From JAAYQA01 sp964510345 (GTDB lineage: Bacteria; Bacillota; Clostridia; Tissierellales; Peptoniphilaceae): a stretch of DNA of 28,580 bases. A program made the translations under genes and the position numbers. A model generated the notes under the pieces. It was not told the DNA's origin. It searched no databases and saw nothing but the letters and a program-made list of their open reading frames with translations. This document shows, one piece after another, positions 1-7,636 of this stretch. Position 1 is the stretch's first letter; each line of letters begins with the position of its first letter. Location: contig CAZEBB010000023.1 in NCBI GenBank assembly GCA_964510345.1, positions 1-28,580 of the forward strand, written 5' to 3'.

Positions 1-135
1 CGGTTCTGTGGTGACTTCGGTTTGCGCGCCTTCGGTTGTGTGGGGTTCTGTCTTGCTCGTTTGAAAAACGGCACAGCCGGAAACGATGAATGCCAAAGCC
101 AATACGGTCAGAGTCCATTTTATCCAATTCTTCAT
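1..135 (-). CDS. Lipoprotein, N-terminal fragment (gene continues past window start)
   Basis: The first 45 codons are visible: Met-Lys, a hydrophobic stretch, then a lipobox ending FIVSGC, so the mature protein would be lipid-anchored at the Cys near residue 21. After the Cys comes a Thr/Glu/Pro-rich linker resembling the one in PstS at 6099-7055. A GGAAGGAAG ribosome binding site sits 5-6 bases upstream of the ATG at 133-135. The functional domain lies outside the window, so the role cannot be told. Seen: signal and lipobox. Inferred: extracytoplasmic binding or surface protein. Confidence 0.72.
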   Translation of the reverse strand, partial: MKNWIKWTLTVLALAFIVSGCAVFQTSKTEPHTTEGAQTEVTTEP

Positions 136-200
136 CGTTACACTTCCTTCCGTAGATAGTATAACGCGATGAACTTGCCTAAGAGTAACAAAACTATGTC

Positions 201-226
201 AAAATAAAATCCCCGATTTCTCGGGG
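201..226 (-). terminator. Rho-independent terminator after xth
   Basis: On the minus strand a 6-bp GC-rich stem (CCCCGA/TCGGGG, 211-226, 4-base loop) is followed by ATTTTATTTT. It lies 8 bases beyond the xth stop codon and would end the long pst-pho-xth transcript. Confidence 0.75.
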
Positions 227-233
227 ACTCTCT

Positions 234-1013
234 CTACTTCAGTGTCTTGCTGCCGCCCTTCACATCCAAGGACAATCCGACCGGGCAGTGGTCGGAGCCC
301 ATGATCTCATCAAAGATATAGGCGTCTTGCAAGCGGTCGGTCAACCCTTCGCTCGTGACGAAGTAGTCGATGCGCCAACCGGCGTTGCGGGTTCTGGCTT
401 TGGTGATATAGCTCCACCAGGTATACCGGTCAGGTAGATCGGGGTAGAAGTGGCGGAAGGTGTCCACAAAGCCGGCGTCTAGGAGCGCCGAAAACTTCTC
501 CCGTTCTTCGTCGGTGAAACCGGCACTTCTGCGGTTGGAGGAAGGATTCTTCAGGTCGATCTCTTTATGAGCGACGTTTAAGTCGCCGCACAATACGACG
601 GGTTTAATCTTCTCCAAGCGCTTCAGATACGTGCGAAACTCGTCTTCCCACACTTGGCGGTACGCGAGCCGCTCTAAACCGCTCTTTGAGTTTGGCGTGT
701 AGACGTTCACGAGGATAAAGTCTTGAAACTCCAGTGTGATGACGCGACCTTCTTTGTCGTGCTCGTCGATTCCGATCCCGTATTGGACATCGAGCGGTTT
801 GTATTTCGTGAAAACTGCCGTTCCCGAATATCCCTTTTTGTCGGCGTAGTTATAAAACTCTTCGTACCCGGGCAGGTCCATCTCTTGCTGCCCGGCCTGC
901 ATCTTGATCTCCTGTAAGCAGAAAATATCCGCGTCGGCTTTCCAGAAGTCTTCCATAAATCCCTTATTCATAATGGCTCGCAAGCCGTTGACATTCCACG
1001 ATATTAGTTTCAT
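234..1013 (-). CDS. xth: Exodeoxyribonuclease III (AP endonuclease family)
   Basis: A 259-residue member of the EEP (exonuclease/endonuclease/phosphatase) superfamily, which cuts DNA at abasic sites and removes nucleotides 3' to 5' in base excision repair in the cytoplasm. It opens with MKLISWNVNGLRA, then has LQEIKMQ (metal-binding Glu near 35), VYTPNS, CGDLNVAH (catalytic Asp/Asn) and a C-terminal GSDHCPV with the catalytic Asp-His pair. Length is usual for the family. An AGGGGG ribosome binding site is 5 bases before the ATG. The gene starts 9 bases after the sensor kinase stop, so it is probably co-transcribed with the phosphate operon and ends at the terminator 201-226. Family assignment is secure; the symbol could equally be exoA. 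Confidence 0.95.
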   Translation of the reverse strand: MKLISWNVNGLRAIMNKGFMEDFWKADADIFCLQEIKMQAGQQEMDLPGYEEFYNYADKKGYSGTAVFTKYKPLDVQYGIGIDEHDKEGRVITLEFQDFILVNVYTPNSKSGLERLAYRQVWEDEFRTYLKRLEKIKPVVLCGDLNVAHKEIDLKNPSSNRRSAGFTDEEREKFSALLDAGFVDTFRHFYPDLPDRYTWWSYITKARTRNAGWRIDYFVTSEGLTDRLQDAYIFDEIMGSDHCPVGLSLDVKGGSKTLK

Positions 1014-1022
1014 ACGTACCCC

Positions 1023-2237
1023 CTATTTACTATTTAACCTGCGAAAGGCGATCTTGACACTCGTCCCCGCACCGACATTGGACTTCAGGTCGATCTCTCC
1101 GTTATGCAATCTAACGACGTGTTTCACGATGGAGAGGCCGAGCCCCGTGCCGGTTTTTTTGGCGCGCGCACGATTCGCCATGTAAAAGCGCTCAAAGATT
1201 CGCTGCTGATCCTTTTCGGAGATCCCGATCCCCGTGTCTTTGACGATGAGATAGCATTTGTCCTGATCGGCGATGGTTTGGATTTGCACGGTGCCGTTAT
1301 CGACATTGTACTTGATCGAGTTGGACACCAGATTGTTGATCGCGTCTTCGATCATGCGCAGATTCCCCTGAATCAGCGTTTTTTCACCAAACACTTCGAT
1401 CTTGATCCCCCGCTTATCCGCGTATAGGGTGAGCTTTTGCGCCACGCTTTTGGCTAATTCGTGCAGGTCGATCTCGTCTTTCAGCAAGTCTTGCGGGCTT
1501 TCGTTCTCGATTAAGCTCAGTCGAATCGTATCATCGATTAAGCCAAGAAGTCGGTTGCCCTCGGATAGTATGATACCCGCAAAACGCCGGGCGTCGTCAT
1601 CGGTGGCCAGGCCGCTGGTGATCATCTCGGCATACCCGTTGATCGATGTGAGCGGCGTCTTGAGTTCGTGGCTGACATTGGCGGTAAAGTCTCTACGCAT
1701 GCGCTCGGATTCGATCAGCTTGTTCATGGAGTACTCGATCTGCGCCTTTTCGTATTCGATATCTTTGATATAGGGTTCAAGCTCCGGATACACTTTGGAA
1801 GAGCGCGGCACCTCTTTTCCGGAGACGATGTTTTTAATCTCTTCGATGCTGTCGATCACGGGGTCTAAGGTTTTTCTCGTAAATCGATGCGACAAGAGCG
1901 GCACCAGCACGACAAAAACGCCCACCACCGCGATGGTAATGGGCAAAATGGAAAGATAGGTGAATATCAGGTTTTGTTTGGCTAAATACAGCGTTTTCGT
2001 TTCACCACTTACGACGACATCGACCGTTTCATAGCTCTTTTGGTCCTCCGGTACATCCGTCCGGAGAAGCGCAAGCGCATCGGTGTCTTGTCGCTCCGCG
2101 ATCGCCTGTATATCTTGCATCAGGAGGCGATTGCGGTCCCGTTGCGTATAGGTGAAATACGCCGTGATGGCGACCGACAAAATCAGCGCAATCACGACGA
2201 TACAACACTGCATATAGAGACTTACCTTTTTCTCCAT
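1023..2237 (-). CDS. phoR: PhoR-like sensor histidine kinase
   Basis: A 404-residue membrane histidine kinase. Two membrane segments (about 10-30 and 90-115) flank a short extracytoplasmic region of about 60 residues, much smaller than a full PAS-type sensor. A linker follows, then a HisKA domain with phospho-acceptor His190 in VSHELKTPLTSI, and a HATPase domain with N box around NNLVSNSIKYN (301-310), DTGIGIS (334-340) and GTGLGLSIVKHVV. There is no separate PAS domain, so signal input most likely comes from PstSCAB and PhoU, as in other Pho systems. It begins 3 bases after the response regulator stop, and its GGAG ribosome binding site lies inside that gene. The PhoR name rests on context and architecture. 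Confidence 0.9.
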   Translation of the reverse strand: MEKKVSLYMQCCIVVIALILSVAITAYFTYTQRDRNRLLMQDIQAIAERQDTDALALLRTDVPEDQKSYETVDVVVSGETKTLYLAKQNLIFTYLSILPITIAVVGVFVVLVPLLSHRFTRKTLDPVIDSIEEIKNIVSGKEVPRSSKVYPELEPYIKDIEYEKAQIEYSMNKLIESERMRRDFTANVSHELKTPLTSINGYAEMITSGLATDDDARRFAGIILSEGNRLLGLIDDTIRLSLIENESPQDLLKDEIDLHELAKSVAQKLTLYADKRGIKIEVFGEKTLIQGNLRMIEDAINNLVSNSIKYNVDNGTVQIQTIADQDKCYLIVKDTGIGISEKDQQRIFERFYMANRARAKKTGTGLGLSIVKHVVRLHNGEIDLKSNVGAGTSVKIAFRRLNSK

Positions 2238-2240
2238 ACG

Positions 2241-2918
2241 CTATTCTCCGATTTTGTACCCCACATTTCGTACCGTTTGAATGAGTTTTCCCTCTTCCTT
2301 GAGCTTCTGCCGAAGCGAACGAATGTGTACGTCCACCGTGCGAGACTCGCCTTGGAAGGCAAAACCCCATATCTCTGTCATGAGTTTACTCCTCGTGAGC
2401 ACGATATCTTTGTTGATCATGAGGTAGTAGAGGAGTTCAAATTCTTTATAGGTGAGCTCGACCGTTTCCTCCTGCACGAAGACGAGTCGGCGCTCCACAT
2501 CCATCACGATGCCGCCCAGGCGGATCACGCTCTGCTCTTCCGATTTCGTAGGCACGCGTCGCAACACGGCCTTGATCCGTGAGATCAGCTCCATGACCCC
2601 GAAAGGCTTTGTGATGAAATCGTCCGCGCCCATGTCCAATCCCTTCACCTTGTCGTACTCACTGCTTTTTGCGGTGAGCATGATCACCGGGATGTCTTTT
2701 GTTTTGTCGTTTTCACGCAGGTTTCCTAAAATGGAATACCCGTCCTCCCCCTCCAGCATAATGTCCAAAATGAAAAGGTCGGGCAGGTTCTCGTCGAGTT
2801 CTTGATATAGGCTCTTCGCGTCGGCAAAGCCTTTGGCGCGATAGGATGAGTTATTGAGCGCATAAGCGATCATCTCACGGATATTTTCTTCGTCCTCAAC
2901 GATATAGATTCGGTTCAT
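2241..2918 (-). CDS. phoB: PhoB/PhoP-like response regulator
   Basis: A 225-residue OmpR/PhoB-type regulator. The receiver domain (1-120) has the acidic pair near residues 8-10, phospho-acceptor Asp52 (FILDIML), Thr82 and Lys104 (TKPFG). The C-terminal winged helix (about 130-225) has the usual LTYKEFELLYYL and the recognition region SRTVDVHIRSLRQKL. It should be phosphorylated by the kinase encoded next to it and bind the Pho-box repeats upstream of pstS (7109-7148). Its ATG overlaps the phoU stop by one base (TAATG), implying translational coupling. In Gram-positives the gene is also called phoP. Confidence 0.93.
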   Translation of the reverse strand: MNRIYIVEDEENIREMIAYALNNSSYRAKGFADAKSLYQELDENLPDLFILDIMLEGEDGYSILGNLRENDKTKDIPVIMLTAKSSEYDKVKGLDMGADDFITKPFGVMELISRIKAVLRRVPTKSEEQSVIRLGGIVMDVERRLVFVQEETVELTYKEFELLYYLMINKDIVLTRSKLMTEIWGFAFQGESRTVDVHIRSLRQKLKEEGKLIQTVRNVGYKIGE

Positions 2919-3589
2919 TAGACTTGCGGCTCGTCCGGATGCGCTTCATGTTGGCCGGTAATGGAATATACAACCCACTCCGCTACGTTCTGGGCGTGAT
3001 CCCCAATTCTCTCCAAGTACTTTGCAATCATGAGGATGTCGACGAACTTTCCGGGATCATTCAAGCCGTCGGTTCGAATGCGGTCGATCACGCGGTTGCG
3101 GATAATATCAAAGTACTCGTCCACCTGATCATCCATCATGATCACCTCGTCCGCTAAGGCCATATCGCCTTCGCGAAACGCCTGGATGGATTTTTTGACC
3201 ATCTCGATGGTCTTGTGCCCCATCTTCTCGACGATCTCAAAATTGAGCTCCGTGCCTTGGACGGCGCAAAACGAGATCGTTATTTCAGCGATATCGGCCG
3301 CTTGGTCTCCAATGCGCTCCAAGTCCGTAATCATCTTCAGCGCCGATGAAATCAGTCGGAGGTCGCTTGCGACCGGTTGCTGGCGAAGCAGGAGGCCTAA
3401 GCAATGGCGCTCAATCGACTTTTCCATATCGTTGACATAACGGTCGCCGCGAATGATCTTCTTCGCTTCTTCCGTGTCGCAATGTTTCAACGCATTGACG
3501 CTTTTTTCAATCGCGGTCGTGACCAGTTCGCCCATGGCTCCTAGGTCATTGTTTAGTGTATCTAATTCTTGATCAAAATTAAATCGCAT
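2918..3589 (-). CDS. phoU: Phosphate signalling protein PhoU
   Basis: A 223-residue all-helical protein with two tandem PhoU domains, each with the acidic metal-binding pattern (SALKMITDLERIGDQAADIAE around residues 82-102 and MIAKYLERIGDHAQNVAEW near the C-terminus). PhoU links the Pst transporter to the kinase and represses the Pho response when phosphate is plentiful. Its length is typical. It starts 12 bases after pstB with a GGAGG site, and the response regulator follows with a 1-base overlap. Confidence 0.95.
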   Translation of the reverse strand: MRFNFDQELDTLNNDLGAMGELVTTAIEKSVNALKHCDTEEAKKIIRGDRYVNDMEKSIERHCLGLLLRQQPVASDLRLISSALKMITDLERIGDQAADIAEITISFCAVQGTELNFEIVEKMGHKTIEMVKKSIQAFREGDMALADEVIMMDDQVDEYFDIIRNRVIDRIRTDGLNDPGKFVDILMIAKYLERIGDHAQNVAEWVVYSITGQHEAHPDEPQV

Positions 3590-3601
3590 CGTGTCCTCCT
3601 T

Positions 3602-4351
3602 CTAACCGAATCGGCCGGTAATATAGTCCTCCGTGCGCTTATCACCCGGTAGGGAGAATATCTTTTCGGTGTCATCAAACTCAACCAAATCTCCCAGTAG
3701 GAAGAATCCGGTGTAATCCGATACGCGCGCGGCTTGTTGCATATTATGGGTAACTATTACAATTGTATACTTTTCCTTCAAATCAAACAACAAGTCTTCG
3801 ATTTTATTTGTCGAGATCGGGTCCAATGCAGACGTCGGCTCATCCAATAAAATAACTTCCGGATTGACAGCAAGGGCGCGCGCAATACAGATCCGCTGCT
3901 GTTGACCGCCGGAAATGGAGAGCCCGCTCTTATTCAAAGAGTCCTTGACTTCATCCCAAATGGCCGCTTGTCGAAGGCTGCGTTCTACGATTTCGTCCAG
4001 TTCTTTCTTTTTCTTGATCCCGTGCGTACGAGGTCCGTATGCGATATTGTCGTAGATGGAGATCGGAAACGGGTTCGGCTTTTGAAACACCATGCCGACG
4101 CGTTTTCTCAACTCGTAGACATCCATATTGTAAATATCTTGTTCTTCGAGCTTCATCGTGCCGTGGCATCGGAAGCCGGCGACCAAGTCATTCATTCGGT
4201 TGATGCTCTTGAGCAATGTCGACTTTCCACAACCCGACGGCCCGATAAACGCCGTAACTTTGTTTTTTTCGATATTCATGCTGATATTCTTAATCGCATG
4301 AAAATCACCATAATAGGAATTGAAATCCTTGATTGTAATGATATTTTCCAT
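3602..4351 (-). CDS. pstB: Phosphate ABC transporter ATP-binding protein PstB
   Basis: A 249-residue ATPase of the high-affinity phosphate importer. Walker A is GPSGCGKST (37-45), the Q-loop region is MVFQKPNPFP, the signature is LSISGGQQQR (144-153), Walker B is VILLDE (166-171) followed by PTSALDP, and the H-loop is VIVTHNM. The KPNPFP sequence after the Q-loop and the C-terminal YITGRFG are characteristic of PstB rather than other ABC ATPases. The start overlaps the pstA stop by one base. It powers the PstC-PstA channel. Confidence 0.97.
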   Translation of the reverse strand: MENIITIKDFNSYYGDFHAIKNISMNIEKNKVTAFIGPSGCGKSTLLKSINRMNDLVAGFRCHGTMKLEEQDIYNMDVYELRKRVGMVFQKPNPFPISIYDNIAYGPRTHGIKKKKELDEIVERSLRQAAIWDEVKDSLNKSGLSISGGQQQRICIARALAVNPEVILLDEPTSALDPISTNKIEDLLFDLKEKYTIVIVTHNMQQAARVSDYTGFFLLGDLVEFDDTEKIFSLPGDKRTEDYITGRFG

Positions 4352-5187
4352 TATTGATTGTACTCCTTACGTAACTTGCTTCCTAAGAAGTTGGAGAGTA
4401 GATTGATGAGAACCACGACGATGAGGAGCACGACAGCCGTCGCATAGGCCTCATTTTTGTTAAACCCTTCGTTGGCCAGCATATACATATGGATGGCCAA
4501 TGTTCGACCGGAGTCCATGACGCTTCCCGCAAGCCTCGCAACGGCACCGGAGGTGTAAATCAGCGCAGCAGTTTCACCGACGATCCGACCAATCCCCAAG
4601 ATCACGCCGGCGAGGATCCCCTGCATGGCGGACGGCAAGACGATCAGCACGATGGTACGAAGCTTTGCCGCACCTAATCCGTAACTGGCTTCCCGCAAAC
4701 TCATCGGCACGGCGAGCAGCGCTTCTTCCGTGCTGCGCATAATCGTCGGCAAGATCATAATGGCGACGGTGACGGCACCGGCGAGCAGTGAGTAACTCCA
4801 CTTGAGCGCCGTTACAAAAAACAGCATCCCGAACAACCCGTAAACGATCGAGGGAATCCCGGACAAGGTCTCTGCCGTGATTCGCACAATCGCGGTCAGC
4901 TTGCTGCCGGGCTTCGCATATTCAACCAAGTAGATGGCAGCCCCCACGCCACAGGTGACGGCGATCAAGAGGGTAATAAAGATCAAGATGAGCGTGTTGA
5001 TGATCGAAGGCATCATCGAGACATTCTCCGTGGTGTATTTCCACGCGAAGAGGGACGGTTTTAAATACGGAACGCCATTGGAGAGGACGTGCCAAATAAT
5101 TAAAAACAAGGCGAGGAGGGTGATCCCCGTCGCCAGATAAATACAGGCGCGGACGAAGATATCGTAACCGGATGCTTTATTTTTCAT
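4351..5187 (-). CDS. pstA: Phosphate ABC transporter permease PstA
   Basis: A 278-residue inner-membrane protein with about six hydrophobic helices. The region ending LREASYGLGAAKLRTIVLIVLPSA contains the EAA-type coupling loop that contacts PstB, and GGIPSIVYGLFGMLFF-like sequence (residues near 110) is a Pst permease hallmark. It forms the channel together with PstC. Start and stop overlap pstC and pstB by one base each, so the genes are translationally coupled. Confidence 0.95.
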   Translation of the reverse strand: MKNKASGYDIFVRACIYLATGITLLALFLIIWHVLSNGVPYLKPSLFAWKYTTENVSMMPSIINTLILIFITLLIAVTCGVGAAIYLVEYAKPGSKLTAIVRITAETLSGIPSIVYGLFGMLFFVTALKWSYSLLAGAVTVAIMILPTIMRSTEEALLAVPMSLREASYGLGAAKLRTIVLIVLPSAMQGILAGVILGIGRIVGETAALIYTSGAVARLAGSVMDSGRTLAIHMYMLANEGFNKNEAYATAVVLLIVVVLINLLSNFLGSKLRKEYNQ

Positions 5188-6086
5188 CAGTAGGATTTCC
5201 TCCTTTTGATCAGGTTAAAGGCGAGGTTGATCAGCAGGATAAAGACAAACAGCACCGCACCCGTCGCAATCAGCGATTCTCTGTGAAGGCCGGTGGCATA
5301 GCCCATTTCCGTTACGATATTCATCGTCATGGTCCGCACGCCGAAGAGGATCGAATTCGGTACCACCGGTTGTCCGCCGGCGACCATGATGACCGCCATG
5401 GTCTCTCCGATCGCGCGCCCGATCCCCAACACGATGGCAGCAAAAATTCCCGACTTTGCAGCCGGTACCACAATCGAAATCACTGCCTTCTCATGCGATG
5501 CACCGAGGGCAACCGCACCTTCATAATACGATCGGGGAACAACGGAGATCGCGGCTTCCGCCAGTCCGATGATCGTCGGTAGAATCATAATTCCAAGTAA
5601 TAAAATCGCGGCCAACATCGAGTAGCCTTGTGTCGGCATCCCGAGCTTATACGCAAAAATTTCTCGTATCATCGGTACGAGCACCATCATGCCAAAGAAT
5701 CCGTAAACGACGGAGGGTATGCCGGCCATCAGCTCCACTGCAGGTTTGATCATGCGGTATATCGGCTTCGGGCAGAACTTCGCTAAAAAGATCGCGGTTC
5801 CCAAACCCAAAGGGACTCCGACAACGATAGCACCTATGGTCACATAGATGCTAGCGAGGATCATCGGAAAGATACCGAATGCGGGGGGATTATTCTTTGG
5901 ACGCCATGTGGTGCCTAAAAGGAAATCTCCAACCCCGATTTCTGCGATCGCCGGTAGCCCATTCATGAAGATGAATACACAAATGAGCACTACCGACAAG
6001 ATCGATACAGTTGCCGTGACCAGAAACACTCCGTGCATAAACGATTCAAGCGCACGTTTTGAGTTTTTGTTTCCGGCTTCGTTCAT
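5187..6086 (-). CDS. pstC: Phosphate ABC transporter permease PstC
   Basis: A 299-residue permease with about six membrane helices. An N-terminal helix (about 18-40) precedes FLLGTTWRPKNNPPAFGIFP, the TxWxP motif of PstC. MAGIPSVVYGFFG and the coupling loop VALGASHEKAVISIVVPAA follow. It pairs with PstA. It starts 12 bases after the pstS stop codon. Length and motifs are ordinary for the family. Confidence 0.96.
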   Translation of the reverse strand: MNEAGNKNSKRALESFMHGVFLVTATVSILSVVLICVFIFMNGLPAIAEIGVGDFLLGTTWRPKNNPPAFGIFPMILASIYVTIGAIVVGVPLGLGTAIFLAKFCPKPIYRMIKPAVELMAGIPSVVYGFFGMMVLVPMIREIFAYKLGMPTQGYSMLAAILLLGIMILPTIIGLAEAAISVVPRSYYEGAVALGASHEKAVISIVVPAAKSGIFAAIVLGIGRAIGETMAVIMVAGGQPVVPNSILFGVRTMTMNIVTEMGYATGLHRESLIATGAVLFVFILLINLAFNLIKRRKSY

Positions 6087-6098
6087 TGTTTCAGTTTC

Positions 6099-7055
6099 CT
6101 ATTTTACGTCTTCCCACATGAGAGTTTCGCCAAGGAAGATTTTCTTAACGTTCTCAAGCGAGATGTCTTCGGTCGGGTTTTCTGCGTTTACGATCACTGC
6201 GATTCCGTCATTTGCAATGACGATCGGGGTCAGTTGACCTTTCTCTTCATCAGACAGTTCACGCGAAGCCATCCCGATTTGGACAACGCCGTCGATCGCT
6301 GCGGTCATACCTGCCGAGGATCCGGTCGCTTGAATGTCGATCGTGACGCCGTTGTTCAGTTCCGAGTACGCTTCTGCCAGTTTTTCTACCAACGGAGCTA
6401 CCGAGGTCGATCCGCCGACTTGGATTTTACCCGAGAGGTTTTCGCCCGGTGCATACGCCGGTGCCGCATCGTCAACGGTGATATAGTCTTCCGCTACGAT
6501 TTTTTGTCCTTCTGCGCTCAAGATGTAGTTGATGAAATCTTGCGTCAGCGCATCCGGTTGTCCTTTGGTTGCGATATTAAAGGGACGAGCGATCGGATAG
6601 CTGCCGCCTTTGATGTTTTCCGGCGTTGCTTCTGCGCCATCCACTTTCAGCGCTTTGACGGTATCGTTCAACGAACCCAGCGAAATGTAACCAACGGCTT
6701 CCTTCGTATTTGCAACGGTGGTCATAACGGCATCAGTTCCGTTTTGGATGATCGCGGTTTGGGTGGTCATGTCATTCTTGTTGTCGTCTAATACGCCGAC
6801 GATCTCAACAAATGCACCGCGAGTTCCGGATCCTTCCTCACGCGATACGACGATGACCGGTCCTGTGGCTGCGGTTGCTTCTCCCCCGGCTGCCGCCTCG
6901 GTTGTGGTCGCTTCCGTTGCACCTGCTTCGGTTGCTGTTGCCTCGGTTGCACCTGCTTCCGTTGCCGGTGCTTCTGTAGTACCTCCACCTCCGCAAGCGA
7001 CGAGGAACATGCTCAGCACTGCGATTAAAGCAAAGACTTTAACGAATTTCTTCAT
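6099..7055 (-). CDS. pstS: Phosphate-binding lipoprotein PstS, domain order circularly permuted
   Basis: A 318-residue substrate-binding lipoprotein of the phosphate importer. The signal peptide ends at a lipobox with Cys21 (FLVAC). Residues 26-64 are a low-complexity Thr/Glu/Ala linker with two copies of TEAGATEAT. The binding domain then starts with what is normally the second half of PstS: VIVVSREEGSGTRGAF (67-82), the VGYISLGSL block (121-129) and the FINYILSAEGQKIVAED end block (174-190). Only after that comes the usual first half: KIQVGGSTSVAPL (210-222), TGSSAGM, IGMASREL, GIAVIVN and KKIFLGETLMWEDV. All phosphate-contact motifs are kept. First gene of the operon, behind the Pho boxes. 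Confidence 0.93.
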   Translation of the reverse strand: MKKFVKVFALIAVLSMFLVACGGGGTTEAPATEAGATEATATEAGATEATTTEAAAGGEATAATGPVIVVSREEGSGTRGAFVEIVGVLDDNKNDMTTQTAIIQNGTDAVMTTVANTKEAVGYISLGSLNDTVKALKVDGAEATPENIKGGSYPIARPFNIATKGQPDALTQDFINYILSAEGQKIVAEDYITVDDAAPAYAPGENLSGKIQVGGSTSVAPLVEKLAEAYSELNNGVTIDIQATGSSAGMTAAIDGVVQIGMASRELSDEEKGQLTPIVIANDGIAVIVNAENPTEDISLENVKKIFLGETLMWEDVK

Positions 7056-7093
7056 TTTTCACACTCCAGTAAGGAAATATTTGATACACCCCG

Positions 7094-7148
7094 AGTATAG
7101 GCCTTCATTGTTAAATCCATTGTAAGCCCAATGTAAAATTTGTGTAAA
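7094..7148 (-). promoter_or_regulatory. Pho-box array and -10 element of the pst operon
   Basis: Read on the minus strand there are four TT(T/A)ACA-like repeats, written on the plus strand as TGTAAA at 7143-7148, TGTAAA at 7132-7137, TGTAAG at 7121-7126 and TGTTAA at 7109-7114. They are spaced 11, 11 and 12 bases, about one helical turn, matching the Gram-positive PhoP box (TTNACA direct repeats). A TATACT -10 (plus-strand 7094-7099) follows at the expected distance, with no clear -35, as usual for PhoP-activated promoters. Confidence 0.75.
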
Positions 7149-7182
7149 GCCGTGCACGATCATTTTTTCTCTGCCCCTCCTC

Positions 7183-7211
7183 TTGACAAAACGCCTCGCA
7201 CCGTGTATCTT
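7183..7211 (+). promoter_or_regulatory. Promoter of the YtrA-type ABC operon
   Basis: A perfect -35 TTGACA (7183-7188), a 17-base spacer and a -10 TATCTT (7206-7211). It is divergent from the pst promoter and directly abuts the operator at 7212-7231. Confidence 0.7.
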
Positions 7212-7231
7212 TGTATTAATCACTTAATACA
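7212..7231 (+). promoter_or_regulatory. Inverted-repeat operator, probable target of the adjacent GntR/YtrA regulator
   Basis: A perfect 8-bp dyad TGTATTAA-tcac-TTAATACA lies immediately after the -10 element, covering the expected transcription start. YtrA-subfamily regulators usually repress their own operon through such an AT-rich dyad. Seen: dyad and position. Inferred: the binder. Confidence 0.65.
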
Positions 7232-7258
7232 TTCATACACAAGAAAGGAGGCCTCGGT

Positions 7259-7636
7259 TTGGCCTATCATTTCGACGCAAATACGCCGATCTACTTACAG
7301 TTGATCCGCATATTCCAAAGAGAAATTGCCACCGGAATCCGAAAGCCCGGCGAAAAAGTGGACCCTGTACGCGACTTGGCCCTGCAGTACGGGGTCAACC
7401 CGAACACGATGCAGCGGGCACTCGCTGCGATGGAAAGTGAGGAACTGATGTATTCGAACCGTACCAAAGGCCGCTTTGTCACAGAAAACCACGAGCGGGT
7501 TGCGCAGATCCGCAGGGAACTCGCGGAACAAGTACTACAGGAGTTTATCGCTCAAATGAAGGAACTTCAGTTTACCGCCACGGAAGCGGTCGTACAGGTA
7601 GAACAAAATTGGGAGGTGCAACATGAGTCTCATTGA
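7259..7636 (+). CDS. GntR-family transcriptional regulator, YtrA subfamily
   Basis: A 125-residue DNA-binding protein. Residues 1-72 form the GntR winged helix (PIYLQLIRIFQREIATGIRK, KVDPVRDLALQYGVNPNTMQRAL, then the wing KGRFVT). Only a short helical tail of about 50 residues follows, which defines the YtrA subfamily, with no large effector domain. It starts at TTG (7259), supported by AAAGGAGG 7 bases upstream and no competing ATG. Its last 14 bases overlap the ABC ATPase gene. It most likely represses this three-gene operon via the dyad at 7212-7231. Confidence 0.92.
   Translation: MAYHFDANTPIYLQLIRIFQREIATGIRKPGEKVDPVRDLALQYGVNPNTMQRALAAMESEELMYSNRTKGRFVTENHERVAQIRRELAEQVLQEFIAQMKELQFTATEAVVQVEQNWEVQHESH

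Noticed and set aside
6899..6978. Repeated tract in pstS as a repeat element
   Set aside because: It encodes the Thr/Glu/Ala linker after the lipobox, in frame, and is a normal low-complexity spacer.
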